Program-made: the position numbers and the translations under genes
NCBI GenBank assembly: GCA_041398225.1
Contig: JAWKVD010000013.1
Span: 1 to 64,000, forward strand
DNA length: 64,000 nucleotides
Source: JAWKVD01 sp041398225
GTDB lineage: Bacteria; Pseudomonadota; Alphaproteobacteria; Caulobacterales; Hyphomonadaceae
Direction of reading: 5' to 3'
Shown: positions 60,644 to 64,000 of the stretch, piece after piece
Layout: every line of letters starts with the position of its first letter
Numbering within the stretch: position 1 is the first letter of the stretch
Notes under the pieces: model-generated
Databases searched by the model: none
The model's input: the letters and a program-made list of their open reading frames with translations, nothing else
Told to the model about the DNA's origin: nothing

Positions 60644-63600
60644 ATGACCGGCTGGCGTTTCTTCATCGATCGCGGGGGCACGTTCACGGACGTGGTGGCG
60701 ACAAGCCCCGCGGGCGCGACCGTGGTGCGCAAGCTGCTGTCGTCGAACCCCGGCCAGTATGACGACGCGGCCCTGGAGGCGATCCGCCGCATTCTCGAAG
60801 AACATGGCGCGCGGCGCGACGACGTCGCGGCCGTCCGTCTCGGCACAACGGTGGCCACCAACGCCCTGCTGGAGCGCAAGGGCGCCGAGGTCGTGCTGGT
60901 GGTCACGCAGGGTTTCGCCGACCTTCTCGAGATCGGCGCGCAGGCGCGGCCCGACATCTTCGCGCGCCACATCGTCAAACCCGACCTGCTGCACAGCCGC
61001 GTCGTCGAGGCGCGCGAGCGCATCACCGCGTCCGGCGAGGTCCTGCTCGCGCTCGACGAGGACCGCGTTCGCGCCGATCTCGCCGCCGCCCATGCCAAGG
61101 GCTATCGCGCGGCGGCGATCGCCTGTCTGCACGGATGGGCGCACCCGGCTCATGAGCGCCGCATCGCCGCCATCGCGCACCAGCTGGGCTTTACGCAGGT
61201 CTCGGTTAGCTCCGAAGTCAGCGGCCTGATCAAATACGTGCCACGGACCGACACCACGGTCGCCGACGCCTATCTCTCGCCGGTGCTCGACGCCTACATC
61301 CGGCGCTTTACAGCCGGCTTCGACGACGGCGCCGACCTGCGCTTCATGCAGTCCAATGGCGGCCTCGCCAGCGCCGACGCGTTTCGCGGACGCGACGCCG
61401 TTCTGTCCGGGCCGGCGGGCGGCGTCGTGGGCATGGCGGCGGCGGCGCGACGCGCCGGGTTCGACAAGGCGCTGGGCTTCGACATGGGCGGCACCTCGAC
61501 CGACGTTTCGCACTTTGCCGGCGCGTTCGAGCGCACGCATGAAACGATCGCCGCCGGGGTGCGCATCGCCGCGCCGATGCTGCAGGTCCACACGGTGGCG
61601 GCCGGGGGCGGTTCGATCTGTTTCTTCGACGGCGCGCGCATGCGCGTGGGACCTCACTCCGCCGGGGCCGATCCCGGCCCGGCCTGCTACCGGCGCGGCG
61701 GCCCGCTGACCGTGACCGACTGCAACGTTCTGCTCGGGCGCGTGCAGCCCGACTTCTTCCCGGCGATCTTCGGACCGGAGGCGAACCAGAGGCTGGACGT
61801 GGAGGCGGTCCGCAACGGTTTCCGCGATCTGTGCGATCAGGTGAAGGCCGCAACCGGCCGCGCCATGACGCCGGAAGACGCGGCGCTGGGCTTTCTCGCC
61901 ATCGCCAATCTCAACATGGCCGAGGCGATCCGGAAAATCTCGATCCAGCGCGGCTATGATCCGGCTGAGTACGCGCTCGTCGCGTTCGGGGGCGCGGGCG
62001 GCCAGCACGCGTGCGCGGTCGCGGACGCGGTGGGCGTGGACGCCATTCTGCTGCATCCGCTGGCCGGCGTGCTGTCGGCCTGGGGCATGGGTCTCGCTCA
62101 GCCGCGCGCGGTGGTCGAGGCCACGATCGACGCGCCCGCCGGCGATACGGCGCGCCTGACCGCCGAAGCCGAACGCCTCGCCCACGCCGCGCACGCCCGG
62201 CTTGCGGCGCAGGACGTGCCCGACATCGAAACCCGCGTCACGGCGCATGTCCGCTATGCCGGCGCGGATGCGACGCTCGCCCTGCCCTTCGCGGGCGAAC
62301 CATCGCTGGCCGAGCGCTTCGCGCTCGAACACATGTCGCGTTTCGGCTTCACCGACCCGGACCGGGAGGTGATGGTCGCGGCGCTGAGCGCGGAAGCCGT
62401 CGGCGCAAGCGAGCCTTATGGCGAGACCGGTCTTGCAGCCTCCGGCGCCGGCCCCGGGCCCGCGCCCGCGACCTCGACCACCGTTCGCCTGACCACGGCC
62501 GAAGGCGTCGCCGACGCCCCGGTTCACGACCGTGCAGCGCTTGCGCCCGACCAGATCGTCGACGGCCCCGCCCTGATCCTCGAACAGGGCGCAACGACCT
62601 ATGTCGACGCGGGCTGGCGGGCGAAACTGACCGAAGCCGGCGATCTCGTTCTGACCCGGCGAACGCCGCGCATGGCGCGCGAACGCATCGGCGCGGCGGC
62701 CGACCCGGTGCTGCTGGAAGTGTTCTCCAACCGCTTCATGGGCGTCGCCGAGGAGATGGGACTTGCGCTTCAGACCACGGCGGCCTCGGTGAACATCAAG
62801 GAGCGTCTGGACTTTTCGTGCGCGATCTTCGACGCGTCCGGCGGGCTGGTCGCCAACGCACCGCACATTCCCGTTCACCTCGGATCGATGAGCGACAGCG
62901 TGCGCGAGATCATCCGGCGGCGGGGCGAGGAGATGCGCGAGGGCGACATCTATATGCTCAACGCGCCGCATGCGGGCGGCACCCACCTGCCGGACATCAC
63001 GGTGATCGCGCCGGTCTTCGTTCCCGGATACGACATCCACGGAAGGAACAGTCCCGCCTTCTTCACCTGCGCGCGCGGCCACCATGCCGACATTGGCGGA
63101 ACGACGCCCGGATCGATGCCGCCCGACAGCACCCGCGTTGACGAGGAAGGCGTACTGATCGAGAATTTCCTGCTGGTGAGCGAAGGCCGGCTGCGCGAAG
63201 CGGAGACGCGCGCGCTGCTGTCGTCGGGCGAATATCCGTCCCGCGACGTCGACCGAAATCTCGCAGACCTGAAAGCGCAGATCGCCGCCTGCGTGCGCGG
63301 CGGCGACGAGCTGCGCGCCATGACCGCCTATTACGGCCGCGACGGCGTTTCCGCCTACATGCGGCATGTTCAGGACAATGCCGAGGAACACATTCGCCGC
63401 GTGATCGACACGCTCGAGCCGGGCGCATTCGACGTTAGCATGGACACCGGCGCGGTCATTCGGGTCGCGGTCAGGCCCGATCGGGCGGCGCGGCGCGTGA
63501 CGATCGACTTCACCGGAACCAGCGATCAGCAGCCGGACAATTTCAACGCGCCGCTTTCGATCACGCGAGCCGCGACGCTCTACGTGTTCCGGACGCTGGT

Positions 63601-64000
63601 GGACGACGCCATCCCGCTGAACGAGGGCTGCCTGAGACCGGTGGACCTGATCGTCCCGCAGGGGTCGATGCTCAATCCACGCCCCGGCGCGGCGGTCGTC
63701 GCCGGCAATGTCGAGACCAGCCAGGCGGTGGTCGATGCGCTCTACGCCGCGATGGGACGGATGGCGGCGTCGCAAGGCACGATGAACAATTTCACCTTCG
63801 GCGACGGGACGCGCCAGTACTACGAGACCATCTGCGGCGGGTCCGGCGCGGGCCCGGATTTCGACGGCGCCAGCGCGGTGCAGACCCACATGACCAATTC
63901 GCGCCTGACCGATCCGGAAGTGCTGGAAACGCGGTTTCCGGTTGTGGTGGAGGCGTTCGCGGTGCGGCGCGGATCGGGCGGCGGCGGGCTCCATACCGGC
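60644..64000 (+). CDS. 5-oxoprolinase / hydantoinase A-B fusion (cut by window edge)
   Basis: 1119 codons are present and the frame is still open at the right edge. HyuA half: FFIDRGGTFTDVVAT (phosphate loop), RLGTTVATNALLERKG, GFDMGGTSTDVSHF and HTVAAGGGSICFFDG; HyuB half from about residue 680: VFSNRFMGVAEEMG, IKERLDFSCAIFD, AGGTHLPDITVIAP and FFTCARGHHADIGG. The fused form is the ATP-dependent 5-oxoprolinase (OplAH) type, usually ~1200 residues, so about 80 are missing. It starts 60 bp after hisN, same strand. Confidence 0.92.
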   Translation, partial: MTGWRFFIDRGGTFTDVVATSPAGATVVRKLLSSNPGQYDDAALEAIRRILEEHGARRDDVAAVRLGTTVATNALLERKGAEVVLVVTQGFADLLEIGAQARPDIFARHIVKPDLLHSRVVEARERITASGEVLLALDEDRVRADLAAAHAKGYRAAAIACLHGWAHPAHERRIAAIAHQLGFTQVSVSSEVSGLIKYVPRTDTTVADAYLSPVLDAYIRRFTAGFDDGADLRFMQSNGGLASADAFRGRDAVLSGPAGGVVGMAAAARRAGFDKALGFDMGGTSTDVSHFAGAFERTHETIAAGVRIAAPMLQVHTVAAGGGSICFFDGARMRVGPHSAGADPGPACYRRGGPLTVTDCNVLLGRVQPDFFPAIFGPEANQRLDVEAVRNGFRDLCDQVKAATGRAMTPEDAALGFLAIANLNMAEAIRKISIQRGYDPAEYALVAFGGAGGQHACAVADAVGVDAILLHPLAGVLSAWGMGLAQPRAVVEATIDAPAGDTARLTAEAERLAHAAHARLAAQDVPDIETRVTAHVRYAGADATLALPFAGEPSLAERFALEHMSRFGFTDPDREVMVAALSAEAVGASEPYGETGLAASGAGPGPAPATSTTVRLTTAEGVADAPVHDRAALAPDQIVDGPALILEQGATTYVDAGWRAKLTEAGDLVLTRRTPRMARERIGAAADPVLLEVFSNRFMGVAEEMGLALQTTAASVNIKERLDFSCAIFDASGGLVANAPHIPVHLGSMSDSVREIIRRRGEEMREGDIYMLNAPHAGGTHLPDITVIAPVFVPGYDIHGRNSPAFFTCARGHHADIGGTTPGSMPPDSTRVDEEGVLIENFLLVSEGRLREAETRALLSSGEYPSRDVDRNLADLKAQIAACVRGGDELRAMTAYYGRDGVSAYMRHVQDNAEEHIRRVIDTLEPGAFDVSMDTGAVIRVAVRPDRAARRVTIDFTGTSDQQPDNFNAPLSITRAATLYVFRTLVDDAIPLNEGCLRPVDLIVPQGSMLNPRPGAAVVAGNVETSQAVVDALYAAMGRMAASQGTMNNFTFGDGTRQYYETICGGSGAGPDFDGASAVQTHMTNSRLTDPEVLETRFPVVVEAFAVRRGSGGGGLHTG

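Overview
The window is GC-rich chromosomal DNA from an alphaproteobacterium. The markers are CpdR, CarD, FdxA, a short aa3-type cytochrome oxidase subunit IV next to a three-part pntAA/pntAB/pntB transhydrogenase, an SUV3-like helicase, and a perfect CtrA-type box (TTAA-N7-TTAA). Together they suggest the Caulobacterales/Hyphomonadales/Maricaulales group; the genus cannot be fixed from sequence alone. Both edges cut genes: hemW on the left and a 5-oxoprolinase/hydantoinase fusion on the right.

Region 1 (1-32.5 kb) is core chromosome. It holds hemW (partial), a membrane histidine kinase with a single-domain response regulator, rdgB, a DUF2975/XRE pair, two visibly decayed genes (a membrane protein and a NUDIX hydrolase), a class A beta-lactamase and rph. 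Next come the pnt operon, a C13 (legumain-like) peptidase, a lipoprotein amidohydrolase, rpmB, the SUV3-like helicase with an S4 protein, fdxA, carD, a nuclease-like lipoprotein, transketolase and transaldolase-like aldolase. A TonB receptor, cytochrome b561 and PHP-hydrolase cluster follows, then a polysaccharide deacetylase and an SGNH/MBOAT O-acyl-transfer pair.

Region 2 (32.56-57.14 kb) is a 24.6-kb integrated mobilizable element in the 3' end of tRNA-Val(GAC). A 48-bp direct repeat with one mismatch marks the two ends. It carries an integrase with an overlapping Xis-like gene, a MobC/relaxase pair preceded by a hairpin-rich oriT candidate, a coupling-type ATPase and an ArdC-like antirestriction protein. 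It also has a Rep/HTH region with inverted repeats, and no VirB channel genes, so it looks like an IME that borrows another element's conjugation channel. Its cargo is defensive: a two-gene CBASS (patatin phospholipase plus CD-NTase), a parDE remnant, and a PaeR7I/XhoI-type restriction-modification operon with an unrecognised third gene. A secreted cyclophilin and several secreted hypotheticals complete it.

Region 3 (57.2-64 kb) returns to chromosome: cpdR, an N-formylglutamate amidohydrolase, an XRE regulator, hisN and the truncated oxoprolinase.

Several small genes carry one-base frameshifts: capV, parD, a 72-codon gene, two secreted-protein genes, the NUDIX gene and its neighbour. All the long genes are intact, which favours real decay over random sequence error, but reads would be needed to decide. 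The least routine observations are the integrase reading frame that runs through the attachment core and would change its C-terminus on excision, the frameshifted CBASS effector, the third gene of the R-M operon, and a run of four stem-loops at 45.6-45.8 kb.
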